Below, one piece after another: positions 35,072 to 46,427 of a stretch of DNA of 64,000 nt (positions within the stretch are counted from its first letter, which is position 1; every line of letters starts with the position of its first letter). Under the pieces are notes generated by a model. That model was not told the origin of the DNA. It did not search any database and saw nothing but the letters and a program-made list of their open reading frames with translations. The stretch is from Chlorella sorokiniana. Its lineage: Eukaryota > Chlorophyta > Trebouxiophyceae > Chlorellales > Chlorellaceae. A program made the position numbers and the translations under genes. The stretch spans positions 1,550,001 to 1,614,000 of the forward strand of contig CP084617.1 of NCBI GenBank assembly GCA_025917655.1. Reading direction: 5' to 3'.

Positions 35072-35602
35072 CTTTGCTCCTGTGCTCCATGTGTCAATTG
35101 CCTTGTCCAAGTTTGGCAACATTTCTAGAGTCGTATGGCAGCACAGACCCATCATCAGACGCTGCTGTCAACACGCAGCTGTCTGAGCGCTGTCTGTCCC
35201 ACCCGAAGCGGTTGGCAGGAGGTGCACGCCAGGCTGCAGCCGCCTGCGCTGCACCAGAGTACATGTCTGCACTGCCTAGCTGTCAGCGCCCGGCGGCCAG
35301 GATGCTGGACTGACTCACTGACTCGCAGCACCCTGGGACCGCCCCCACCCCTGTACCGCTTGCCAGCCCCGTGTGACTGAAACAGCACAATAGCTAGCTG
35401 CAGGCCTTGCCCTATGAAGTTACCCGGAAAAGAGTCATTCCTTTGCAAGACTTGCATCAAGCGCGCGGTCATGCCAGCCTGAGGCTGAGAGAGGAGTGGC
35501 CACCAACGAGGGAACGCTTGGGAGCGGCGAGCTGGCGGCTGGCTGGTTTGCACGGCTGGCTGGGCTTCCAGGGCGCCGCTCTCCGGCGCTGCTTGATGTA
35601 TC

Positions 35603-37527
35603 ATGTGGGCACTCAATGCAGCAAGCCGTAGGCTGCGGCGGTTTTGCTCCGCGAGTTTCAGCGTTCAGCTGGCGAAGGAAGGCAGCGGCAGCATACATTG
35701 CAGCGCTGCTTCTGACCTATGCAACCACTCCGTGTCATCACCGCCCTGGGAGCCGTCCTATTCAGCGGCAGGCGAGGTGAGGGCTTGCATCCCCTGCCGC
35801 AACATGACCTGCAGTGAGTCACCGCACAGACTGCACGCATGCTGGCCTTGCTTGGTGCTGTCGAGGTTAGTGTTGCGATTTGTGTGCCGGCCACACATGC
35901 ACGCAGCTCAATGGACGACATGGGTTGTCGCCAACCAACAGCTGGCGGCAGCTGCGCCAACCTGCTGCGGTTGCTCAGTGCACCGGCCAATCCGGCAGCG
36001 TTGTAAGGCAGCCCAGCAGCTGGTGGCAGGCCGTTAGCCTCAGCTACAGCACGCAGTCAACTGACAATGCCAATAGCAGCAACACTTGCGAGACGGTAGT
36101 GACCAGGAAAGGCAAGCTGGTGCCCGTACCGCCTGACCTGGCAGCCACGCTTGCCCCGCTGGCTGCGCAGTGCGGCTTGAGCGGCAGGGAGGCGGAGCTG
36201 GCTAGAGCAGTGGCTGCTCAGGACCAGAAGCGGCAGCAGGGCAATAAAGACCATGGCGCAGCAGTGGCAGCCTACTTGGCCGGCCTGGGCATCGAACAGG
36301 GGCAGCTGGGGCGGCTGCTGCTGCGCTGCCCCCTGCTGTTCAGCTGGCTGGTGGAGCAGCGTGCTGGCGTGTTGTTTGGGCAGGTGATGGCGCTGGGGTT
36401 GACTGCGGCGCAGGCAGCCCGCTGCGTTGAGCAACAGCCTTTTGCAGCTGAAACACCCAGCTTTGAGCCAGCTGTTGTGGTGCTGGCGCCGCTGCTGGCT
36501 GCCGGGCGCAGGGCCAGTGACGTGGGCAAGACAGGGGAGCAGCTGCTGGCAGAGCTGCTTGTCGGGCAGCCAGCGGCATCCGGACTACTGATGTCTGACG
36601 GGCAGCGTTTGCAGCAGCGCATTGACAGCCTGCTGCAGCTGGGCCTGACAGATCGGCAGCTGGTGGCAGCAGTGCGGCAGGATTGGTCGCTGCTCACTTG
36701 TACCCCGGAGCGCCTGGCTGCGCTAGAGGCTGTGCTGCAGCAGGAGCTGGGCGCTGACCGCCAGCTGTGGTGCAGGGTGCTGCGGCGTGCAACGTTGGTC
36801 AGCAGAATCAGCGAAGACCGCCTGCGGCAGGTCGTGCTGGCGCTTGTTGCGGTGAGTGCCCATCTCAGTGAGCAAAGATCAGCAGTGTTTCCTGCTCACT
36901 CTCGCTGCCTGTTTGGTGCAGGATTTTGGCAGGGAAGAAGTGCTGCGAATGGTCAGTGCTGCACCTGACTTGCTAACCGTCCGGACGGCTGTCTGGCGGC
37001 GCGCTCTGGCGGTGTGGGGCCTGTGCGGCGTGGCAGACCCCCGGGCAGTGGCTGTCAATTGTGCAGTGGTTCTCAAGTATGACTGGCTGCGCCTGTCCAT
37101 CCAGGCCAACCTGCTGGCATTGCGGCGCTACCTGCCCTGGCAGCCGTCAGCAGTTGAGGTGATTGAGCGGTTTGCCAGCTATTTCAGCCGCAGGGCAGCA
37201 GAGCAGCTGGCCGGACGGATGCTGTTCCTGGAGCAGGCAGGCTTGTTGCCGCTGCTGGTGGTGGACAAACGCATTGCGCGGCAGGAGTGGCGGCAGCAGA
37301 GGGGCCTGCCTGTCAACAAGAAGACAGGAGGCGAGCCACTGTTCATCAGTGTCCGCAATGTGGCTGTTCTGAGCGACACTGCCTTTGAGCAGCAGCTGGA
37401 GCAGCTGGGCGCGCACAACGGCAGCTGGGCGGCGTTCAGGGAAGCTTGGAGCAGCTGCCTGCCTGGCAGCAGCTGGCGGCGGCGGCAGGGGCGGAGGCGG
37501 CGCGGCTGCAGCGTCTGCTACCTTTGA
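35603..37527 (+). CDS. mTERF-family protein, copy B (right-type, altered tail)
   Basis: Exons 35603-35776, 35907-36851 and 36922-37527. The presequence exon (MWALNAASRRLRRFCSASFS) is the same length as in copy A, and exon 2 is nine bases longer. The mTERF repeats are complete, as are FGREEVLRMVSAAPDLLTV and VVDKRIARQEWRQQRGLPV. Near 37440 the frame shifts by one base (AGGGAAGCTTGG where the others have GGGCAGCTTGG), replacing the last 30 or so residues with a basic Arg/Cys-rich tail that stops at 37527. The repeat domain is unaffected, so the protein may still work. The ATG at 35603 is the counterpart of those in copies A, C and 8. Confidence 0.75.
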
Positions 37528-38159
37528 GCTGCAGAATGCAACGCAGCAGTTGCCCATGAGGAGCTACGAGCTGCCGGGGGCCAGGCCAGGCTCTACAGCA
37601 CTAAGGGAAAGCTAGCTTTGCTCTTATGCTTTATTGCAAGTTGCCACTCCCAAGATTGGCAACATTTTCAGAGCCGCATGGCAGCACCGACTCATCACCA
37701 GGCACAGCTGCCAAGATGCAGCCATCGGCGCGTTGATTGTCCCACCCGAAGCGGTTGGCAGGAGGTGCACGCCAGGCTGCAGCCGCCTGCGCTGCACCAG
37801 AGTACATGTCTGCACTGCCTAGCTGTCAGCGCCCGGCGGCCAGGATGCTGGACTGACTCACTGACTCGCAGCAGTCCACCCTGGGACAGCCCCACCCCTC
37901 AAGCTCTTGCCAGCCCCGTGTGACTGAAACAGCACAATAGCTAGCTGCAGGCCTTGCCCTATGAAGTTACCCGGAAAAGAGTCATTCCTTTGCAAGACTT
38001 GCATCAAGCGCGCGGTCATGCCAGCCTGAGGCTGAGAGAGGAGTGGCCACCAACGAGGGAACGCTTGGGAGCGGCGAGCTGGCGGCTGGTTGCAACCGGT
38101 TGGTTTGCGCGGATAACTGGGCTTCAAGGGCGCCATGCTCCGGCGCTGCTTGATTCAGC

Positions 38160-40175
38160 ATGCGGGTACTCAGTGTAGCAAGCCGTAGGCTGCGGCGGTT
38201 TTGTTCCGCGAGTTTCAGCGATCAGCTGGCGAAGGAGGGCAGCGGCAGCATACAGTGCAGCGCTGCTTCTGACCTGTGCATCCATACCGTGTCATCCCCG
38301 CCCTGGGAGCCGTCCTGTTTCGCGGCAGGCGAGGTGAGGGGTGCCGCTGCCACCGCCGCAAGCCCTCGAGTGAGCCGCTGCACAGACTGCCTGCATGCTG
38401 CTGCCCTTGCTACATGCTGTTGACTTGATTGTTTTGATTTGTGTGGTGGACACACATGCACGCAGCTCAATGGACGACATGGGTTGTTGCCAACCACCAG
38501 CTGGCAGCAGCTGTGCCAGCCTGCCAGGGTTGTTCAACCCACCAGCCGAGCCGGCAGCGCTTTGCTGCAGCCCAGCAGCTGTTGGAAAGCCGCCAGCCTC
38601 AGCCACAGCACACAAATTAATGCCAATGCCGATAGCAGCAACACGTTTGACACAGTGGTGACCCGGAAAGGCAAGCGGGTGCCCGTATTGCCTGACCTGG
38701 CAGCCACGCTTGCCGCGCTGGCTGCGCAGTGCGGTTTGAACGGCAGGGAGGCAGAGCTGGCGAGAGTAGTGGCTGCCCTTGTTGAGAAGCGGCAGCAGGG
38801 CATCAAAGACCATGGCGCAGCAGTGGCAGCCTACTTGGCTGGCCTGGGCATTGAAGAGGGGCAGCTGGGGCGGCTGCTGCTGCGCTGCCCGTACCTGTTC
38901 AGCTGGCCGGTTGAGCAGCGTGCTGGCGTGCTGTTTGGGCAGCTTATGGCGCTGGGACTATCAGCAGCTCAGGCAGTGCGCTGCTTTGAGCAGCAACGTT
39001 TCGCAGCTTTCAGCCCCTCCTTTGAGCCAGCCACTGCGGTACTGGCGCCGCTGCTGGCTGCTGGGGTGAGGGCCAGTGACGTCGGCAAGACAGGGGAGCA
39101 GCTGCTCGGAGAGCTGCTTGTCAGGCAGCCAAGCATGACCCCCTGCTGCAATACAATGGGCATTATTTGCAGCAGCGCATTGACAGCCTGCTGCAGCTGG
39201 GCCTCAGCCAGCAGCAGCTGGTGGCAGCAGTGCGGCAGGATTGGTCGCTTCCTGTGCGCCCACCTGAACGTCTGGCTGCGCTAGAGTCTGTGCTGCAGCA
39301 GGAGCTGGGCGCTGACCGCCAGCTGTGGTGCAAGGTGCTGCGGCGTGCACCGTTGGTCGGCAGATCCAGCGAGGACCGCCTGCGGCAGGTCGTGCTGGCG
39401 CTTGTTGCGGTGAGTGCCCATCTCAGTGAGCAAAGATCAGCAGTTTTTCCTGCTCACTCTCGCTGCCTGTTTGGTGCAGGATTTTGGCAGGGAAGAAGTG
39501 CTGCGGATGGTCTGCTCTTCACCCAATCTGCTCACTGTCCGCACGGATGTGTGGCGGCGCGCTCTGGCGGTGTGGGGCCTGTGCGGCGTGGCAGACCCCC
39601 GGGCAGTGGCTGTCAATTGTGCAGTGGTTCTCAAGTATGACTGGCTGCGCCTGTCCATCCAGGCCAACCTGCTGGCACTGCGGCACTACCTTCCCTGGCA
39701 GCCATCAGCAGCCGAGGTGATCGAGCTGTTTGCCGGCTATGTTGTCGGCCATGCAGCTGAGCGACTGGCAGGGCGCCTGCTGTTCCTGGAGCAGGCAGGC
39801 TTGTTGCCGCTGCTGGAGGTGGACAAACGCATCACGCTTCAGGAGTGGCGCCAGCAAGAGGGGTTGCCTGTCAACAAGAAGGCAGCAGGCGAGCCACTGT
39901 TCATCAGTGTCCGCAACGTGGCTATTCTGAGCGACTCAGCCTTTGAGCAGCAGCTGGAGCAGCTGGGCGTGGACAGCAGCAGCTGGGTGGCGTTCAGCCA
40001 GAGCTTGGGGCAGCTGCCTGCCTGGCAGCAGCTGACGGCAGCGGCAGCGGCGGAGGCGGCGCGGCTGCAGCGTCTGCTGCCCGTGGAGCTGCAGATTGCG
40101 GCAAGGCACGTTTCCAGGAGAAGATGTGAGCTGCCGGGGGCCGGGCCAGGCTTGGCAGCACCGAATGAAAGCTAG
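38160..40175 (+). pseudogene. mTERF-family copy C (right-type, one frame break)
   Basis: Exons 38160-38333, 38466-39409 and 39480-40175. Exon 2 is 944 bp, one less than in copies B and 8, and the frame breaks at the CCCCC at 39139-39143 (AAGCATGACCCCCTGC), exactly as in copy 4. Downstream the next frame reads QQRIDSLLQLGLSQQQLVA, and exon 3 is open to PGLAAPNES. The presequence exon is intact (MRVLSVASRRLRRFCSASF). If the break is real, the product would be truncated after about the fourth repeat. Conservation of exon 3 suggests the event is recent or is bypassed. Confidence 0.7.
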
Positions 40176-40935
40176 CGTTGCTCCTGTGCTCCTTTTGCAA
40201 GTTGCCACTCCCAAGTTTGGCAACAATGCCGAAGTTAGGCAGGACAGACCCATCAGCAGACACATTGTCAAGACGCAACTGTCCGAACTCCATCTGTCCC
40301 GCCTGAAGCAGTTGGCAAGCGGGACACCCCAGCCTGCAGCCGCCTGCGCTGCAACGGGATGACCGCACTCCGCATGGCCCGGCTGTCCGCCCATCAGCAG
40401 GTGGCAAAGAAGTGGCAGCCTCCTGATGCAGGTTACAGAATCAAGTTAACAAGCAACGCTCCGTCTCCATAGCAATTCGTTGGCTCCACCTATGCGGCAC
40501 CTTTGACGGAGTCAACGATTGCCAAGCCAGTACAAGTGATGTCGCCAGTGCGCACAGCAAGCCAGGCGCCTCTTACACGGCTTGCAGCACTCCCTGCAGC
40601 AGGGAGCAGCGGTGCTGCGGCAGGGCACTTTGGCAGGGTGGTCGGCAGGGCGGGGCTCCCGCCGCAACCCCGCCAGCTGGCCTGGTGCATTGCAGGCCTA
40701 GGACGGCCAAGGCCGCCGTCGGCATCCTTTGCTTCTCCGCTTCGACTTTCAGGGGCATCGGCCGAAGTGGTGGCAGCCTCGATTGGGCTCGAGCCAAACG
40801 TCAGGCATTAGTAAGGCTGCCACTTGGGGCCCAAACCTCCCCAAGAGGGCAACCCCAGAGGGCAATTTTGTCCACACATCGGCATTGGCAACGCTGTTCC
40901 AGCCCGACTGTGCCAGCTCCTCGGAAGCCCTCACT
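40176..40935. other. 3' flank of mTERF copy C and promoter region of the bZIP gene
   Basis: The first 200 bp resemble the 3' flanks of the other right-type copies. The rest is unique. An in-frame ATG at 40729 could extend the bZIP protein upstream, but its sequence lacks any recognisable pattern. Confidence 0.45.
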
Positions 40936-43900
40936 ATGGCCGGCGGGGAAACGGACTTTTTGCTGCTTGGCCTAGACTCTGGCGGGTTGGAGGCCGTGCT
41001 GCCCGGCTCGCCGCTGAAGCTGGACCCGCTGGGGCCCTCGTGGGGCTCGGAACCGGTCGTCGAGCTGCCGCTGCTGCCGCACGACGGCTGCCTCTCACTG
41101 CCGCCCACGCCGCCGATAGCAGCGCCAGGCACGGGGCAGCTGCAGCCGCTCCTTCACCCCCAGCAGCAGAGCCAGCAGCCAGTGCTTGGGCTCCTCCCGG
41201 ACGCCGCGCTGCCCTCTGGCAGCGCTCTTGGCGGGCCGCTGGCGTCGGCATGTGGGGCGCCGCTGATGGGCGCCTTGGGGCCACAGAGCGGGCTGGCTTT
41301 CTCTCTGCCCTTTGCCCCCATCCCCAGCTTGCCCCTGGAAGCGGGGGCGCCGCAGCAGCAGCAAGCAGCAGCGACCGCCCAGCTGCCGGCCATCAGCAGC
41401 TCCCGGCCGGCCTCGGCAGCGGCGGTGGCGGCCCCCGCGGGGACTGCCCGGCGCCGCTGCGAGGGCCGCGCCGCCGCCGCGCCCCGCTCCCGCTCAGCCC
41501 CTCGGAGCGGTCGCAAGGGCCGCGGTGCTGCCGCCGACAGCGATGCCAGCCTGTCGCCGGATGAGGGGCAGGAGAGCAGCGAGGAGGAGGAGGGGCAGCT
41601 GAGCGAGGAGGCTCGCCGCGAGCGCGTGCGGGCCAAGAACCGGCGCGCGCAGCAGCGGTACCGCCAGAAGCAGAAGGTGACGCCGCCGCTGGTGGCCACG
41701 GGGGCGGCGTTCCGCGTGTGCGCATCTGTCTGGGCGGACTGTGCACGGCTGCATGCAGGGGGCCTTGCGGCGGCGCCGCTCTAGCGTCTGGGCGGTTGCT
41801 CGCGCTTTGTGCGGCGCTGGCGGCTTGATGCGGGTGCTGCTTGCCCGCTGCTCTCCCCAGCTGGAAGATCGCCCCCAGCGCCCGCTCCTCTCAAGCGACC
41901 AGTTTGGTGCATGGGCGGGAGCCGCCGTGCCGCGGCCCCCAGCTCTCAACGCCCTGCTCCCTCCCCCGCACCCCCTGCCTGCAGCGGCAGCAGGCGGAGC
42001 AGGCGGCGGCGCTGGAGGCGGCTGCCGCCGACCTGGAGCGGGAGCGAGCCGCCAACCGCCGCCTGCGGGACGAGGAGGCGGCGCTGCAGAACGTCGTGTC
42101 TTTCAAGGAGCTGTCGCTGGGCGTGCTGGAGGCGGCGGCAGGGCACCCCGCGCCGCCGCCGCCGCAGCAGCTGCCGCTGGAGGCGCCCCCAGCGGCGGCA
42201 GCACCGCCACCACGGCCGCAGCGGGAGCGGCGGACGCGCCGCCGCGGCTGCAGCCGAGCCTCAGCGGCGGCGCTTCCGCTGCCAGCGGCGGCAGCGGGGG
42301 CAGCGGCGGCAGCGGCGGCAGCGGCGGCAGCGCCTCCCGCCTCCGCTCGCTGTCCTTTGAGCGGCGGGTTGAGGTGGTGGTGGCGGCCAGCAGCAGCGAC
42401 GACCTCCCTGCTGCGGCTGCCGCGGCGGCGGCGGCGGCTGATAGCCCCGGCCACGCACTCGCAGTCAGGTGTGGGGGCTTGTACTGTTTTTTGTACTGCG
42501 GCCGTCCCGCCCATCACCACCGGCCCAGGCCTCCCTGCGAGTGCCCCTCCAATCTCGCCACCTGGCTTCTCGCCAGCTGATCCATCCACCCCTACGGGGG
42601 GCCTTCCGGCTTGCAGGCAGGCGGCAGGCGGCGGCGGCGGCGACGATGGCGCCCGCTGGAGCCGGGAGGAGGTTCAGCGGGAGGTGCTGGCCATGAGCGA
42701 ACAGCACTTCCTGCAGGTCTGTCGCTGCGCTTTCCTCCTGGCCCTGCTGTCTGCGTGTGGGGCTGTGGCTGCGGGCGTGTGGCCGGCTGTGTGTGGGGCT
42801 GCATGCACGCATGTGTAGCAATGTGCGGCTGTGTGCACGCATGGCAGCATGGTTGCGTGTGTGCTTGTGGCTGTTGGGTGGCGGCGGTGCGCCAGCGGCG
42901 CCGGCGGCGGCGCCAGCGGACGGCGTGTGCCTGTGGGGGTGGGCGGCCTGGGAGCCCCCTGCCAGGCACCTCCACATGGCCCCTTCCACCCGTTACTTTG
43001 CTTCGTTCCGGCCAGGCGGGCGCCTCTCCGTCTCCCTCTTTTACCGCACCCAACTGAGCCTGCATGTTCCCCTGCCTCTTCTGATTGCAATCCGCAGGAC
43101 TGGGCGGAGTTTGGGGATCTGGCCGCAGAGACGCTCGCCGACCTGGATAAAGGCGCCGCCAGCGAGGCGGAAGCCATGGCGCGGCTGCAGCCCGCGCTGG
43201 CATACCGGGTGGGTGTGGGCTAAGGTGGGGGGGAGCGAGGGTTGCTTGGGTGCGGGCGGGTGGGTGTGGGCAAAGGTTTTTTGGGGGGGGCAGGGCGTGT
43301 GTCGGCACATCGTTTCATCGTGGGGGTATGGGTTCCTGCATCATCAGGGGTTGTAGCTTTGATGTTCAGCAGCAGCACCGTGCACCATCTGCTGGTGCAG
43401 CAGTGGGGGCGGGCGCTGCTGGCCCCCAATGTTTGGGTGTGTGGGTTAGCGGCGGCCCACGGGGCGTGGTTGTGGCAGGGCTTTGGCTGTACGTCTTTCG
43501 CGCCGCGCCCCTGCCCATGCACACCTCCGCCCCGCCCACCCACCCACGACCACCAACCCACGGCCAACTCCCCCAACCGCTGCCCCCCCCTTCTTCTGCA
43601 GTCCCTGCTGCATTCCCTCATCCTGCACCACAAGCCCTCCATGTACGGCCGCCTGCTGGCACACACCACCCTGCCTGGCGAGTCGGCGGCTGCCTCCGCC
43701 CGCCGCTGGCGCTGCGTCGCGGTGAGCTGGCGCCGAGCTGGCCGCCGCACGCTGCCTGCCGAACGCGACCTGCCGACGCTGCCGATGCAGGAGGTTGGCG
43801 GCGGCGCGGAGCTTGCTGCCCCCGCTGTCCATCCAAAAGCCGCGGGGGCACGGTGGCCGCCGCTGGAAGCTGTGTCTGGCGGTCGGGCGAGCCGCCTCGG

Positions 43901-44799
43901 CCGCAGTGCGGCCTGCCTCCTCGAAGCACACACCCTTGCCCCTGCTCTGCTCACGAAGCTTTGTTGGGCTTGCCTCGCCGCCCTCCCTCCACCTGCAGGC
44001 TGCCATGAAGGCGAGCCGGGAGCAGGCGGAGCAGCTGCTGTTGCATTACGAGCGGTACCGCTCCCGCCTGTCCCAGGTGCGGCAGGGGAGGCGGGCGGCA
44101 GCGGCAGCGGCAGCGGCGGCAGCAGCGGGAGCGCCTGTTGGCAGGGGGCCAGCTGGCGCTCCGCCCTGGTTCTTCCTCCTGCCTGTGGCTCTGTTGTTCC
44201 TCTGTTCCCGCCCTCACAGCCGCCCATGCCTGCCCACCTCTCCGCTGCCCATGACCGACGCCTTTCCCAACCCTGCTCACCTAGTGCAGGCTGCAGCCCA
44301 GTCTGCTGCCTCGCTACGAGCCATCAGCTCCCTCGCAGCGGCGACAGGCGGCGGCGGCGGCCTCATCACCGGTGGCGGCGGCGGCGACGACTTTGGCGCC
44401 TTTGTGGCTGGGCAGACGCTGGGGCAGATGATGGGGCAGTATGTGGAGGTAGGGGCTGAAACCCGGTTGGTAGCTGCACGGCAGCTGCCTCGCTTTACAG
44501 CCTTCCGGGGTTGCCGCTATCACCCGGATTCCGCGGTGCACAGAAGCAGCACCAGCGTAGCTTCCCTCACCAGCCCTGCCTGTCCCCCCCCAAAAGCGCA
44601 GTTGTTTGAAGCCACGCAGAAGCTGGCTCGGCAGCCGCAGGGCGCCCTGCTGGCCCTGCTGGAGCTGCACTCTGCGGCGGGCGGCGTGCTGAGCGCCGTG
44701 CAGAAGGCGCGCTGCGCCGCCCTCTACCGCCCCCTCTTCCCGGATATCGCCGCCATCTGCTCCGCGGTGCTGGAGGAGCACGGGCTGCTGCCCGCCTGA
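40936..44799 (+). CDS. bZIP transcription factor with large helical C-terminal region
   Basis: DNA-binding regulator. Exon 1 (40936-41676) encodes a Pro/Leu-rich N-terminus, Ala/Ser-rich basic linker, an acidic patch (ESSEEEEGQLSEE) and the basic region RVRAKNRRAQQRYRQKQK with the N-x7-R signature. Exon 2 (from 41985) continues in phase with a Leu/Ala coiled coil (LERERAANRRLRDEEAALQ). Six later exons encode WSREEVQREVLAMSEQHFLQ, DWAEFGDLAAETLADLD, SLLHSLILHHKPSMYGRLL, EQAEQLLLHYERYRSRLSQ, FVAGQTLGQMMGQYVE and LFEATQKLARQPQGALLALL, ending at 44799. This region of about 220 residues is helical and does not match a domain I know; TGA-type bZIPs carry a helical DOG1 domain in this position, a weak analogy. 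Exon 2 seems to change frame near 42180 before a Gly/Ser repeat, probably a one-base deficit. Confidence 0.8.
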
Positions 44800-44827
44800 A
44801 CGCTGTGGCAGCCACCGTCCAGGGCAC

Positions 44828-44890
44828 GTGTTGGCCCCGTCAAGGGCGCATGTGGCCCCGTCCAGGGCGCATATGGCCCCGTCCAGCGGC
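44828..44890. repeat. About three tandem 21-bp repeats after the bZIP stop
   Basis: The unit is roughly GGCCCCGTCCAGGGCGCATRT, repeated three times with small differences, starting some 30 bp after the bZIP stop codon. Confidence 0.7.
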
Positions 44891-45631
44891 AACTGCACTG
44901 TCCCTCGTGCTGGTCCTGGCCCCCTTTGGCCCGCCTGGGGCCTGGCATCCGAGCGGCATGCCGCCTGTTTGGGTCAAACGCTTGCCCGCGATGTGGGCTG
45001 TACGGGGGCCCGGCCACCAAGGGTTTCCACACTGCGTCCTGTCGTTTTACAAACCCGATGATATTCTTTTTCCTGCGGCGGCAATGCCTGGTTGTCACGG
45101 GTCGCTGGCCGGCGCCCGCTTTCCTGCGCACTTTGCTCATTTCATTGCATTTCATTTGAGTCGTGGGGGCTGTGGTCGACTGCGCGCTGCCGCGCCCACG
45201 GCGGGCCCCACAATTGTCGCAGCAGTTGTGGCCCTCGCCCTTTACGAGTCCGTATCATTTTTTTTTTTTTATCTTTGCGGGGTTGTTCTGCAGGGCAGGC
45301 CGTGGAACCGTGGCAGGGCTGGTCCGTGGAACCCGTTTCACAGTGAGTTTGACAATCGCTACTTCAGAGCACTGCTGCTTCTAAGGGTCCCCCCGGGTCC
45401 AGCTGTGGTATCCTTCCCAGCGCGGAGCCTCGCCTGAACCCGGTTCCATCCCCCCTCCCCCCCCGCCCCCGTCATCACCACTGCGAGCACGCCCACGATG
45501 GGCGGTGCAGGGCCTGCTGGTTGCTGGTTGCGGTTTCGGTGTGCTGAAGCGCTTCGGCTGGGCCCTTAGGGAGGCCCCGTGCTGGGCGCACCATCTGCAA
45601 GTGGTTGATGGAAAGTGATGAACTTCTTCCT

Positions 45632-45665
45632 TGTAATGGTTCTTCCTTGTAATGGTTTCTTGTAA
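45632..45665 (+). terminator. Cluster of three UGUAA polyadenylation signals
   Basis: TGTAA occurs at 45632, 45648 and 45661 in a locally repeated CTTCCTTGTAATGGTT context. UGUAA is the standard green-algal poly(A) signal. The cluster lies about 830 bp after the bZIP stop, so it is the candidate end of that transcript. Confidence 0.45.
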
Positions 45666-46427
45666 TGTGGTATACTGCCAGATAATGCTGGTGGGAGCGG
45701 CGTTGCTGAACGGCTGGAGGAGTCGTTGAGAGGAGTGCTTCTGGCGGTACACCAGCCACGTGAGGCGGTGTCAGCAGCCTGTCGGCAGGGAGGCATCCCC
45801 AGCCCGCCTTTTTCGGGTACGATCTGCAGCTGTGCTGCGATAAGGAGCTTTTGAGCAGCAGCCCCTGGATCAACCTGAGATGAGCACCCAGCACCCGATC
45901 CTGCCATTGGGGCTCCGCTGACCAGGCTTTGAGACGATGGCGGTCAAGGCCTCCAAGCGTGGGGTGGCCTGGATCCTGGATCTGACATACCCAGGGAAGC
46001 ATGCCCGGCAAAGCTCTGCGGTCTCTGCCTCTTCCCTGCATAGCAGACGCCTCCCGTCGCTGCAGCGGTAGCAGCCCGCTGCCTGCCCCTTAAGAGTCCC
46101 AGCCGGTGAACGACAAGCACATCCACGGCGACCCAGACCACATGCGGGCCCGCTCCTTCCCTCGCAGGCCTACGCGGGGCGCTGAGCTGAACGTCGAGAT
46201 GATGGCAGTGGCACATGCCATCCCAAGGACTGCAACCGAGAGCTTGCGCTACTCCACAAGGGACCAGCAGGCCCCCTCAGGACTTGTAGGGCTTTGAAAC
46301 CTCATCCCGAGCCCTGCCAGCTCACCACACACACGCGCCAACTCGGCGACTCAAAACAAGGGGGCCTTCAGGCCCATGCTGAGCGTGAACCCACCATCCA
46401 CACCCTTGGCCGAGTTGAGGATGTGCC

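Larger units (their letters stand above)
32770..40230. repeat. Right tandem array: three mTERF units
   Basis: Three plus-strand units of about 2.5 kb each contain a 5' block (AGAGTCATTC, TTTGCAAGACTTGCATCAAG), a presequence exon, two main exons and a shared 3' flank (AAAGCTAGC, TGGCAACA). The 5' blocks of units 2 and 3 (about 35370-35550 and 37920-38090) look identical by eye, and so do 35213-35330 and 37750-37870, so this is a young duplication. Confidence 0.85.
44800..46427. other. Long gap without a gene; 3' UTR of bZIP gene likely included
   Basis: It contains a short tandem repeat at 44828-44890 (units around CCCCGTCCAGGGCGCATATGG), a T11 run near 45260, and three TGTAA motifs at 45632-45665. 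Open frames on both strands have no conserved pattern. The last 300 bp are the likely promoter of the RRM gene. Confidence 0.45.
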
